From positions 124,001-188,000 of the forward strand of contig JACZKQ010000074.1 in assembly GCA_014859965.1 (NCBI GenBank): a stretch of 64,000 nucleotides of DNA, read 5' to 3'. The position numbers were made by a program, and so were the translations under genes. Position 1 is the stretch's first letter; each line of letters starts with the position of its first letter. Of this stretch, positions 54,577 to 63,052 are shown piece by piece. The notes below the pieces were generated by a model. The model was given only the letters and a program-made list of their open reading frames with translations, ran no database searches and had not been told where the DNA came from. The DNA is from Phycisphaerae bacterium (GTDB taxonomy: Bacteria; Planctomycetota; Phycisphaerae; Sedimentisphaerales; Anaerohalosphaeraceae).

Positions 54577-56898
54577 TTGGATTCTATTCGAAAACACGAG
54601 GTTCAGCCGATGGCGCACCGTATGTCCGACTTTTACGATGATGATCAATCACAAGAGAGCAGTCTGCCGACCCTGCTTGCCGGCATTGCGCGTCGGTGGC
54701 GGATCGTACTGACGACGTTTCTCATCGTGTGCACGATCGGACTGCCGGCCGTGTGGATTGTGATGAAACCCTATTATCAGGCCACCGCGGCCATTCGGGT
54801 CACTCCGGTCGTATCAAGCATTCTTTTCAGCGGGGATAACACCATCCCGATGTACAAAAACTTTGTACGCACGCAAGCGGACCTTATGGTCAGTGATCTG
54901 GTGCTTCAGAGCGTCGGTGAAGAACTGGTCGCGCAGGGAATAATGGAAGCCGATCAACCGAAGGGCGGCGGCACTGTCTCCGCAGCCAATGCGAAGAACC
55001 CCAATGGCGGCTGCATCATGACTCTGAAGAATATGGTAAGCAGCAAGACATTGCAGGTACTGGCCGAGGATAATACGGAGCTGATCAAGATTACTATGAA
55101 GAGCAGCAGCCCTGATGAGGCCGCCGCCGTGGCTAACACGTTTCTGAACTCCTATATGACTATTGTGGCTCGTGAAGAATCTCAGGGCGAGGACGACAGA
55201 ATCGCCGTACTGGAAAACGAAGCCAAAGTACTCGATGAAAAATTGCAAAGGCAGCGCAGAGCTATTAACGAATTGATCAAAGAGTATGGAACAGCATCCC
55301 TGACGGCCAGGCAGGAGATGAAACTGGGGCAAATTTCCGCTCTGCAAAGCAAGATCACAGAATTTGAGATGCAGAAAATATCACTGCAGATCAAGGAGCA
55401 ACTGCTCACGAACCAGGGGGATGCCGAGTTGGCGCCCCATGAACGAGTTCGCCTGCGGTACGACTTTGTAAATGCTGATCTGATGGTCAAGACACTGACC
55501 GTAAATGCCGCTCAACTCGAACAGGAACTGATGGTTGCCAGGCAGCAGTTGGCGGGGACCAATCCGGAACTCGCCCGTAAAGCCGAACTGGTCGAGGCCC
55601 TGAAGGAACGTCTGCAGCAGCGATGTACGGAAGTCGGCGAAAATTTCGACGGCATGGTCCAGAAGGAGTTGGCCAGGAACGACGTTGATCAACTGGCCGA
55701 TATAGCAATACAGTTGGAGCAGATCAACACGTATCAGCAACGGCTGCAGGAGATGTTATCCGCCGAGGATATCAATGTCATCGAACTGGGGCGCAAGCAA
55801 ATGGCCATCGACGACCTGCAAGGTCAGCATGAGATGACAAAGGAGCTTCATGCCACCGTGAATCGCCGCATACAGGAAATCGGAGTCGAAAGAAAGCGAC
55901 CTGCGAAGATCAGCAGGGCGTATTTCGCCAATACCGCGCCCTTACAAGACAAGCGGCAAAAATACACGCTTGCGTTATTATTTGGCGGCCTGGGTTTGGG
56001 AGCCATGCTCGGCCTTCTCAGAAATCGGTTTGACCTGAGTGTGCACACGCCCGGTGACGTCGCCCGGACGACGGGCATCAGAATCCTGGGCACAACCACG
56101 CGGTCACGCAACATTGAGGATGCATTTCTGCCGGAGCATTTTGTCAATGACTATCAGACGATTTGCGCCAACATTGGACTGCTTGACGGAGCGGGCATAC
56201 CCAGGATTATTACAGTGACCAGTCCGCGCCCGCGCGACGGAAAGACCACATTGGCCATCAATCTCTCCGTCAGTTTGGCCAAGATGGGCAAGAAAGTCCT
56301 GCTGATCGACGGCGATCTGCGAAAGGCGGATATTGCCTTTCTGTTGAAACTGTGTGGAACCTCAAACGGCCTTAAACATGTGCTTCTCGGAGAAAACCCG
56401 GAAGAATTCATTTGCCACACGTCAGTGGAAGGTCTTGACTTATTGCCGAGCAATCCGTGCGAGCCGTCCATGATTTATAATCTGCTGTCGCCCGAGCGCG
56501 TGGAGAACGCCCTCGAACATGTCAGCCTGCACTACGATCACATCATCATTGATACACCGCCGGCACTGGATGTACCGGATGCGTTATTGTGGGCGAGAGC
56601 GGTTGACGCCGTCATTCTAACCGCCTATTCGGGGCATACCAAGAGCATTGATATCAGGGAGGCGATAGCAAGACTTGAAAGGGCCCAGGTGCCGGTGCTT
56701 GGGGCCGTATTGAGTAATGTTGCTGCACGGCAAAGCTATAACGCGTTTCACTGGTACGCAGAATCCACATCGACTTTAAAACCCAATCTGAAGGGAACCA
56801 AAAGGGCGCATTTGCTGCCAATGGGCGAAGAAGATGAAAATGGTTATCAATCAGAAAACGCCGCAAAGGAAGCATATGCAATTGATTGTGATGCATAA
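54577..56898 (+). CDS. wzc: Polysaccharide co-polymerase with tyrosine-kinase domain (Wzc-like)
   Basis: This 773-residue protein has two transmembrane segments (about residues 45-68 and 465-485). They flank a large periplasmic Wzz-type domain with long coiled-coil helices (about 190-440). The cytoplasmic BY-kinase domain shows Walker A PRPRDGKTT (about 550), Walker A' KVLLIDGDLRKAD (about 575) and Walker B HIIIDTPPALDVPDA (about 660). The C-terminal tail has scattered Tyr residues (SYNAFHWYAE, NGYQ, EAYAI) that could be autophosphorylated, fewer than the cluster of E. coli Wzc. It should control chain length and dock with the Wza-type lipoprotein at 18360. Confidence 0.93.
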   Translation: MDSIRKHEVQPMAHRMSDFYDDDQSQESSLPTLLAGIARRWRIVLTTFLIVCTIGLPAVWIVMKPYYQATAAIRVTPVVSSILFSGDNTIPMYKNFVRTQADLMVSDLVLQSVGEELVAQGIMEADQPKGGGTVSAANAKNPNGGCIMTLKNMVSSKTLQVLAEDNTELIKITMKSSSPDEAAAVANTFLNSYMTIVAREESQGEDDRIAVLENEAKVLDEKLQRQRRAINELIKEYGTASLTARQEMKLGQISALQSKITEFEMQKISLQIKEQLLTNQGDAELAPHERVRLRYDFVNADLMVKTLTVNAAQLEQELMVARQQLAGTNPELARKAELVEALKERLQQRCTEVGENFDGMVQKELARNDVDQLADIAIQLEQINTYQQRLQEMLSAEDINVIELGRKQMAIDDLQGQHEMTKELHATVNRRIQEIGVERKRPAKISRAYFANTAPLQDKRQKYTLALLFGGLGLGAMLGLLRNRFDLSVHTPGDVARTTGIRILGTTTRSRNIEDAFLPEHFVNDYQTICANIGLLDGAGIPRIITVTSPRPRDGKTTLAINLSVSLAKMGKKVLLIDGDLRKADIAFLLKLCGTSNGLKHVLLGENPEEFICHTSVEGLDLLPSNPCEPSMIYNLLSPERVENALEHVSLHYDHIIIDTPPALDVPDALLWARAVDAVILTAYSGHTKSIDIREAIARLERAQVPVLGAVLSNVAARQSYNAFHWYAESTSTLKPNLKGTKRAHLLPMGEEDENGYQSENAAKEAYAIDCDA
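56865..56870 (+). promoter_or_regulatory. Ribosome binding site fixing the start at 56876
   Basis: AAAGGA lies five bases before ATG 56876, within the last codons of the Wzc-like gene. Another in-frame ATG at 56834 lacks such a signal. Confidence 0.65.
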
Positions 56899-58519
56899 TG
56901 GTCCGGTCCGCGGCGGCAAGACCAGTCCCGGCCTGCTCCGGTCCATTCTGGAGATCGAACCTCTTGCCGATATTGTCTGGGAGGAGCTGGCGCGCTGCGG
57001 CGGTTTTGACGCCCGCAAAGTTATCCTGATACCGGAAGAGTGGCGGGCGCAACCTTCATGTGAAGGTATTGAGGTGATGCATTACGCGAGCGGCAGACTG
57101 GCCGGCGGGGCGCTTGCCAGGGTGCGCAGCCGGAGCCGCTGGTGCATCATCTCCAACGGCAGGTTTGTCGCGAGTATCCCAAGGCATCACATCGAGCGAT
57201 TACTCGACAAGGAAAAAGGGCTGATAGCACTTCGTGTGGATCCCGCGTCGAATGCCTATCGCGAAAAAGTGTGTCTCGGTTCAAGCGGCCATCTGGCCGG
57301 GTTCAAACGGGTGTACGCAAATGCGCCCTACCCGGATTTTATGGGACCGGATTGGCCGCACCACCTGCTTGTGAGAATGTCGATGCTGGACAAACTGCTG
57401 ATCGACGGTGCATTGCCGCTGGATTTTGGCGACCTGCTCAATGTCTGCTCCCTGCGTTCATTGGAATGCAGGTGCCACAGTATCGGCGGGAGCGTGCTGG
57501 ATATGGAGACGGAAAGCGGGATATTGCGTCTGTTTGCCGCCAGGCGTCATTTGCTGCGACGTATTCCGTCGGCCTCGCTTAGCCGCGTGCAATGTCATAT
57601 TTCACCCAGTGCGAGGTTTTACGGCGATGTGCTGGTAACAGACGATGTTCACGTCGACGATGATGCTGTTGTCGTCGGGCCGGCAATTCTCGGCGGTAAG
57701 GCCAGCATCGGCAGGCGTGCAGTCGTCAAAGCTTCCATCGTGGCCCCCAACGTGCTCATACCTGACGGCACTGTCATACGGAACCGCGTTCTTGTAGCAC
57801 CCAGGCCGGGTCAGGTGCAATCGCCAAGGCAGTATCCGCTCCCTCCGGTTGAAGGTGAAACGACCGCCGCTGGCGAGAGCGGCTATCGTACGTGGCCGCT
57901 GCTCTCGTATGCCCGCTGCACAAAGCGAATCGCGGATGTGATCTTTTCTGCGGTCGTCCTTCTGCTGTTTGCGCCGGCGTTTCCCGTCATTGCTGCAATT
58001 ATCAAGATGAATTCGGCAGGCCCCGTCTTTTTCAAGCATAAACGTCAAGGCCTGCATGGCCGGGCGTTTAATTGCCTCAAGTTCAGAACCATGATCGTCC
58101 GCGCAGAGGTTATGCAGGAAAAGCTGAGGTCCATGAATCACGTCGACGGACCGCAATTCAAAATGGCCGATGACCCCAGGGTGACCAGCGTGGGGAAGTT
58201 TTTGCGGGACACCTTCATTGATGAGATCCCGCAGTTTATCAACGTGCTGCTGGGAGAAATGAGTGTGGTCGGCCCCCGGCCGTCTCCGGAAGCGGAAAAT
58301 CTGCTATGCCCATTCTGGCGTGATGCGCGACTTTCGGTTCGGCCGGGCGTGACAGGGCTGTGGCAAGTCTGTCGAACCCGTCGCCTGGGCCAGGATTTTC
58401 AGGAGTGGATTCATTATGACACGCAATATGTCAGAAATATGTCTTTGCGGCAGGATCTGGGGATATGCTTGAAGACGGTCGGCAAACTGATCGCAAATTT
58501 CGCACATCATATAAGATGA
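56876..58519 (+). CDS. Initiating phosphoglycosyltransferase fused to a nucleotidyltransferase-like/beta-helix N-terminus
   Basis: This 547-residue protein has two parts. Residues 1-320 resemble the degenerate nucleotidyltransferase plus left-handed beta-helix of the gene at 53473: NGRFVASIPRHHIERLL, then ISPSARFYGDVLVTDDVHVD and VVGPAILGGKASIGRRAVVK. Residues 350-547 form a WcaJ/PglC-type polyprenyl-phosphate transferase. A membrane hairpin (VIFSAVVLLLFAPAFPVIAAI) is followed by GPVFFKHKRQG, FNCLKFRTM, the catalytic Asp-Glu in FIDEIPQF, GEMSVVGPRP and RPGVTGLWQV. This part transfers a sugar phosphate to undecaprenyl phosphate, starting glycan assembly. The gene overlaps the Wzc-like gene by 23 bases. 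Confidence 0.9.
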   Translation: MQLIVMHNGPVRGGKTSPGLLRSILEIEPLADIVWEELARCGGFDARKVILIPEEWRAQPSCEGIEVMHYASGRLAGGALARVRSRSRWCIISNGRFVASIPRHHIERLLDKEKGLIALRVDPASNAYREKVCLGSSGHLAGFKRVYANAPYPDFMGPDWPHHLLVRMSMLDKLLIDGALPLDFGDLLNVCSLRSLECRCHSIGGSVLDMETESGILRLFAARRHLLRRIPSASLSRVQCHISPSARFYGDVLVTDDVHVDDDAVVVGPAILGGKASIGRRAVVKASIVAPNVLIPDGTVIRNRVLVAPRPGQVQSPRQYPLPPVEGETTAAGESGYRTWPLLSYARCTKRIADVIFSAVVLLLFAPAFPVIAAIIKMNSAGPVFFKHKRQGLHGRAFNCLKFRTMIVRAEVMQEKLRSMNHVDGPQFKMADDPRVTSVGKFLRDTFIDEIPQFINVLLGEMSVVGPRPSPEAENLLCPFWRDARLSVRPGVTGLWQVCRTRRLGQDFQEWIHYDTQYVRNMSLRQDLGICLKTVGKLIANFAHHIR

Positions 58520-58646
58520 TCTCTGGCGACTATGGCATTACAGACTGTCCGTTAATGGGCGGCGATTGCAACTGAAAAAAAGGATGAAAGAGCCTATATG
58601 GTTTTCCTAAACACCCGAATACCTGGGCACCGATAAAAGAGCTGAA

Positions 58647-58958
58647 ATGGCAGCGGTACAAAAAAAAGAAACGAACGAAGATCGCTCGCTCTTCAGACGC
58701 CCGGAAGGCGTCCTGAAAGAGGACGAGCAATGGATGTTTCTCAAGAAGAGGTATCATTTGACTTCGAGGGAAACTCAGGTGGCCATTCTGATCTGCAGAG
58801 GTTTCAGCAACGAGGAGATTGCCGAGGCGCTGCGGATAAGTCAAAGCACCGTAAAGACGCATCTAAAGAATCTGTACAGAAGAGTTCGGGTGGATAGCCG
58901 CATACTCTTGCTGCTGCAGTTTATTGAAGACGTCAGCAAATCGCACGAGAAAACATGA
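58647..58958 (+). CDS. LuxR-type helix-turn-helix protein
   Basis: This 103-residue protein consists almost only of a GerE/LuxR DNA-binding domain (about residues 32-95): LTSRETQVAILICRGFSNEE, IAEALRISQSTVKTHLKNLY and a final dimer helix. There is no receiver or ligand-binding domain, as in GerE itself. It stands 127 bases after the phosphoglycosyltransferase gene and is the last plus-strand gene, so it probably regulates the polysaccharide locus or the divergent operon next to it (inference). Confidence 0.85.
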   Translation: MAAVQKKETNEDRSLFRRPEGVLKEDEQWMFLKKRYHLTSRETQVAILICRGFSNEEIAEALRISQSTVKTHLKNLYRRVRVDSRILLLLQFIEDVSKSHEKT

Positions 58959-59156
58959 CCCTGTATGCATGAGCGGCTCACCAGGCCGCCGGCAGTCGTC
59001 GATCCGCAAGAATAATCCGCCTGTCATTTGACCACCGACTCCAACCGGTGTTCAAAAGACTTCTGTGGCGGCACTCTTCCGCAAGCCAATCCGCCGGAAT
59101 CTCCCTCCTTATCGCCGCATCTCGAGACGTTGCCTGCCATGCGACTGTGTCGAAGA
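58959..59156. other. Convergent intergenic region
   Basis: This 198-base gap lies between the ends of the LuxR-type gene and the minus-strand sugar porter. A short GCGGC-N7-GCCGC inverted repeat (about 58973-58989) could form part of a bidirectional terminator, but no T-run follows. Nothing else was recognised. Confidence 0.4.
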
Positions 59157-60584
59157 TCAGACGCGCGATAGCCACATGTGCTCGATTTGTTCGAGGCTCC
59201 TTCCTTTTGTTTCGGGGACAAAACGCCAGAAGAATAGCGTCGCTACGGCACAAATGACGGCAAAAGTCAGGAACCCGGTATGCATCCCAAACTTCTCCAC
59301 ATATGAGGGGAAGAAGTACGCACTGAGCCAGTTTGTCGCCCAGTTGGAAAGGGTAGCGATTGAAACCGCCCGCGCACGAATAGAATTCGGGAAAATCTCC
59401 GGCGTGAGCACCCAGATCACGGCACAGATCGACAGAGCCACGCACGCCATATAAAGACCGAGCACCACAACGATCAATATGCTGCTTCCGCCGATAATAA
59501 AAAACAATCCTGCCGCCGCCAGCGAAAGGGTCACCGCCGCCATGCCGCCGATCAGAAGCGGACGCCTGCCGAGTCGGTCGATGACGCTCAGGGCGATGAT
59601 TGTGAAGATAAGATTAATAAAGCCGAGCAGCACCTGGTATTGCAGCGCGCCGCCGATCTCAAACCCCGCTTTTTCAAGAATGGAGGGGCCGTAGTACACG
59701 ACAATATTTACGCCTGTGAGTTGTCCGAAGACACTCAGGCCGACGCCGACCATGAGGGCGGTTCGCAGACCCGGACGGAATAGTTCCCTGATAGAACCCT
59801 CCTCCTGCTGAAGGGCTTCCTGAATCGTGTTCTTTTCTTTAATGGCCTTTTCTCTGCCGACAATCTTTGAAAGGACGGCCAGCGCTTTACCGGGCTTATC
59901 CGCTTTAAGCAGCCATCGAGGGCTTTCAGGAACAACAAACAAGAGGAGGATGAATAATGCCGCGGGGATCATTTCGGCGCCAAACATGCTCCGCCACACC
60001 TGGTCGATCATCAGCCATGAGAAAAACTCGTTGACAAAAACGCCGTCTGCATTTCTCTGCGCATAACCCAGAAGCGACCAGTTGGAGAAGTAGGCCAGCA
60101 GAATGCCGACCACAATGGACAGCTGATACAGCGCCACAAGGCGGCCGCGGATTTTGGCGGGCGCGAACTCCGAAATGAACAGAGGCGCCAGTACGGAAGC
60201 AGTGCCGACGCCAATCCCCCCGATGAGACGCGCGATTATCAGTACCGTAAAGGTTGGCGGTATCGTGGACCCCAGGGCGGAAAGGAAGAACATGACGGCC
60301 GCAAAGATCAAAACGGGCTTGCGGCCGAACCTGTCTCCCAGCACGCCTGCGGATGCGGCCCCGAGGATGCATCCGATCAAAGCCGATCCGGTAAACCAGC
60401 CCACCTCCAGCTTGCTCAAATCGAAAAGCTCCTCCACCATACCCACGGTGCCCGAGATGACGGCCGTGTCAAAACCGAACAGAAAACCTCCCAATGACGC
60501 CACGAGGCAAACCATGCCCAGATACCACGCATTTGCATTGCCGTTCTCTTCAAGCGTCTGATCCATAACGTCACTTTCCTTCAT
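59157..60584 (-). CDS. MFS sugar porter (sugar:H+ symporter family)
   Basis: This protein of about 475 residues has 12 predicted transmembrane helices and the sugar-porter signatures GGFLFGFDTAVISG (helix 1), DRFGRKPVLI (loop 2-3), ARLIGGIGVGTASVLAPLFI, PESPRWLL (loop 6-7), DRLGRRPLL (loop 8-9) and PETKGRSLEQIE at the C-terminus. Such proteins import hexoses, pentoses or inositol with protons. Its ATG overlaps the stop of the upstream gene (TGATG at 60584), so it is the last gene of the minus-strand operon. ATG 60566, preceded by GGAAAG, is another possible start. Confidence 0.93.
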   Translation of the reverse strand: MKESDVMDQTLEENGNANAWYLGMVCLVASLGGFLFGFDTAVISGTVGMVEELFDLSKLEVGWFTGSALIGCILGAASAGVLGDRFGRKPVLIFAAVMFFLSALGSTIPPTFTVLIIARLIGGIGVGTASVLAPLFISEFAPAKIRGRLVALYQLSIVVGILLAYFSNWSLLGYAQRNADGVFVNEFFSWLMIDQVWRSMFGAEMIPAALFILLLFVVPESPRWLLKADKPGKALAVLSKIVGREKAIKEKNTIQEALQQEEGSIRELFRPGLRTALMVGVGLSVFGQLTGVNIVVYYGPSILEKAGFEIGGALQYQVLLGFINLIFTIIALSVIDRLGRRPLLIGGMAAVTLSLAAAGLFFIIGGSSILIVVVLGLYMACVALSICAVIWVLTPEIFPNSIRARAVSIATLSNWATNWLSAYFFPSYVEKFGMHTGFLTFAVICAVATLFFWRFVPETKGRSLEQIEHMWLSRV

Positions 60585-61759
60585 CAACAGCGGTGTTTAA
60601 AAGCTGAGACCTTCTCCACGAGAAGGCGGTAATTGTTCAGCGTGCCCTCCGATATCTTGCGGCCGTAGGGGCTTGATGAAGGCATCGCCACAAAGCCCTT
60701 GCCGGCGCAGCATGTGCCTTCTGCAAGCGTCTTATCCACGGTTTTGGCGAACGCCTCCGGAGGCATGTTTTCAACGTCGGCGATCTCTATGTTTCCGAAG
60801 CAGGCGAGGTCCCGCCCGTACTCCCTGCGGACGAATTCCAGTTCGACATCGCCGTGCGGCGGCGGCTCAATGGGGTCGATGGCGTCTGCGCCCATCTCGA
60901 TGATCGACTTGAGGATCGCACGGATCCGTCCGTGGCAATGGATGCGAACAAATCCCGCATGTGCATGAATCATTTCGATCATCGGGCGCGTGTACTTCAC
61001 AGCATATTCGTCAAAAAGATTCGGCGGCAGATACGGTTCCGAGGCGAATTCTGAGCCGTATATGCGCCACAGCCTGCCCGGAAATTCGCGGGCCACGCGT
61101 TCGGTTCGGGCGTGGATGTACCTGGCACACTTCTCTAACAGCCGGTGGAACAGGGTTCGTTCGGTCATGGCGACGATGGTAAAATCTTCCATGCTGAACA
61201 GCGTGGCCGCGGCGCAGAGCGGATCTTCTGTGTCGACCATCACCAGGCCCCGGTCGCCCAGCCGCTGCTCCTCTTCGATCAGGCCCGCTGCATCCACATG
61301 CTCGGCGAACGCTTCATCCGGGATATGCAGATAGGCCTCAACATCCTGCGAATCTTTCAGGAGCGGCTCGACAGTCCAGATCGTGTCAATCTCTTTTTGC
61401 CGCTTCATCAATGAGGTCAGCGTTCTGCCGCCGGCGTTCACTGTAACGCGCGTCAGCCGCACGTCCTTGTCAATCAGTTGCTCCGTTCTGAAGAGACGTG
61501 CTTTGAGGGAATCGGCTGAAGCCGTTGAAGAGTCCCACGATTCGTGGGAATTTGAACGCACCGCGCTGCGCATTCTGATGAGATCGGTTTCCGTCTCCGC
61601 CAGGGCGATGAGGGGTTCCCATGACGGATCGTTATACACGTTGAACGGATCGCGATCCGACGGATCCATCCGGATACCGCCAATTTCATAGAAGCTTACC
61701 GCAGGACGGTCCACGGGCTCACCCCGCATGGTCGCAGTCAGACGTTGACGCCGGTTCAT
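60584..61759 (-). CDS. Uroporphyrinogen decarboxylase-family protein (MtaA/CmuA-like), first copy
   Basis: This 391-residue TIM-barrel protein begins MNRRQRLTATMRGEPVDRPA, the usual start of catabolic URO-D homologs. It carries IHCHGRIRAILKSIIEMGAD, AIDPIEPPPHGDVELEF and CFGNIEIADVENMP, typical of the methyltransferase-like MtaA/CmuA branch rather than of haem synthesis. Members bind zinc or cobamide-linked methyl groups, and many in Planctomycetota lie in sugar operons with unknown function. The start overlaps the epimerase stop as ATGA. Confidence 0.88.
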   Translation of the reverse strand: MNRRQRLTATMRGEPVDRPAVSFYEIGGIRMDPSDRDPFNVYNDPSWEPLIALAETETDLIRMRSAVRSNSHESWDSSTASADSLKARLFRTEQLIDKDVRLTRVTVNAGGRTLTSLMKRQKEIDTIWTVEPLLKDSQDVEAYLHIPDEAFAEHVDAAGLIEEEQRLGDRGLVMVDTEDPLCAAATLFSMEDFTIVAMTERTLFHRLLEKCARYIHARTERVAREFPGRLWRIYGSEFASEPYLPPNLFDEYAVKYTRPMIEMIHAHAGFVRIHCHGRIRAILKSIIEMGADAIDPIEPPPHGDVELEFVRREYGRDLACFGNIEIADVENMPPEAFAKTVDKTLAEGTCCAGKGFVAMPSSSPYGRKISEGTLNNYRLLVEKVSAFKHRC

Positions 61760-62964
61760 AGACTGCCCGCCTGCCTTGCCTCTTCCAGCAATTTCCAGCA
61801 ATACAACTGCATCCGCGGAAGGTGAAATGCGCCTTTCCATTGATTGCCTTTTAAGCGGCTGGAGACACTGCCGTCCCGATGCAGATAGCCAAACCACTCG
61901 CCGTAATCCGGATCGGGGAAATGGGCATACGTCCAGTCGTGTACCTTCCTGAACATGTTCAGATATTTGTCGTCCCCCGTCAAAACATGCGCCAGAAGGC
62001 TGGCGATGATCGTCTCATTATGCGGCCACCAGAACTTCATATCATGCCAGTACTCGCTGCACGACAGCCCCTTGACGTCCGTATAGTACAGTATGCCGCC
62101 GTACTCCTTATCCCAGCCCCTGTCCCACATCCAGTCCAGCATCGTCAGGCCCGTTTGGCGAAGTTCAGCATCGTTGTCGCGAAGCTTCGCTTCATGAAGA
62201 ACGAACCATGCCGCTTCAATGGCATGGCCGGGCGTAAGCGTCCTTCCCTCCATGGTGTCGATCAGCTCGCCCGCCGGGCCGGTCGTTTCCATCACGGCCT
62301 CATAACCGTGGTGCATGAAGTTGTTCTGAATCTCCGCGATGCTGCGGTCAATCCATACCTGGCAGAAGGGGTCGTCAACGGCCTCTCGCAGAACCTGCGC
62401 CGTCGAGATAATGATCATAGGCGTCGAAAGCCCCTTCATGGGTCGAGTCCGGCTGTCGAATTTCGGTTCGATCATTCCCGGCGTCGTAAAATACTCTATG
62501 ATCTGCTTGAAAAGCGCCAAGGCCCGATTTGCGAGGGCAGCATCCTTCTTCGCACGGCTAAGAGATGCCATCGCCATGACGGCGAACGTTTCCGAAAAAA
62601 CGTAACGCCTCATCCTCAAAGGTCTGCCCTGCTGGTCGACCGAAAAGTACATCTTGCCGTTGTCCGCAAAACCGTGCCTCAGGATGTATGCCATGCCATG
62701 TTCCGCAAGCTCCAGCCATTCGCCGTTCGGTTCGACCTGCAGAAACAACTCGCTCAATAACCAGACAAACCTGCCGTGCAGCCACAGGTACTTGTCCGTG
62801 CTCAGCACGGTGCCGTCCCGGTCCAGCGCGAAATTAAAACCACCGTATTCCCGATCGACACAGTGGTCCATCCAGAAAGGCAGGGTATCTTTCAGGAGGC
62901 CGTCGCGATAGACTACAATCAGGCGTTCCATTTCTGTCAGATCAAGCTTTGATGTCAACTCCAT
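61756..62964 (-). CDS. AGE-family sugar epimerase/isomerase
   Basis: This 402-residue (alpha/alpha)6-barrel protein belongs to the N-acylglucosamine 2-epimerase family. Recognisable parts are DREYGGFNFALDRDG, KYLWLHGRFVWLLSEL, GHAIEAAWFVLHEA, GGILYYTDVKGLSCSEYWHD, KFWWPHNETIIASLLAHVLT and GEWFGYLHRDGSV, including the catalytic-type His in GHAIEA and WWPHNE. Family members interconvert mannose/glucose, cellobiose/glucosyl-mannose or N-acyl-hexosamines. GGAGA six bases upstream selects ATG 62964 over an earlier TTG. Confidence 0.93.
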   Translation of the reverse strand: MELTSKLDLTEMERLIVVYRDGLLKDTLPFWMDHCVDREYGGFNFALDRDGTVLSTDKYLWLHGRFVWLLSELFLQVEPNGEWLELAEHGMAYILRHGFADNGKMYFSVDQQGRPLRMRRYVFSETFAVMAMASLSRAKKDAALANRALALFKQIIEYFTTPGMIEPKFDSRTRPMKGLSTPMIIISTAQVLREAVDDPFCQVWIDRSIAEIQNNFMHHGYEAVMETTGPAGELIDTMEGRTLTPGHAIEAAWFVLHEAKLRDNDAELRQTGLTMLDWMWDRGWDKEYGGILYYTDVKGLSCSEYWHDMKFWWPHNETIIASLLAHVLTGDDKYLNMFRKVHDWTYAHFPDPDYGEWFGYLHRDGSVSSRLKGNQWKGAFHLPRMQLYCWKLLEEARQAGSL

Positions 62965-63052
62965 TCGGATTCTCCGAAAACGCAATATTCCAGTTGTTTT
63001 CTTACAGCCATCGCCCCAAGCACACGGCGCTATCTCGGCAATTACTTGCCCG

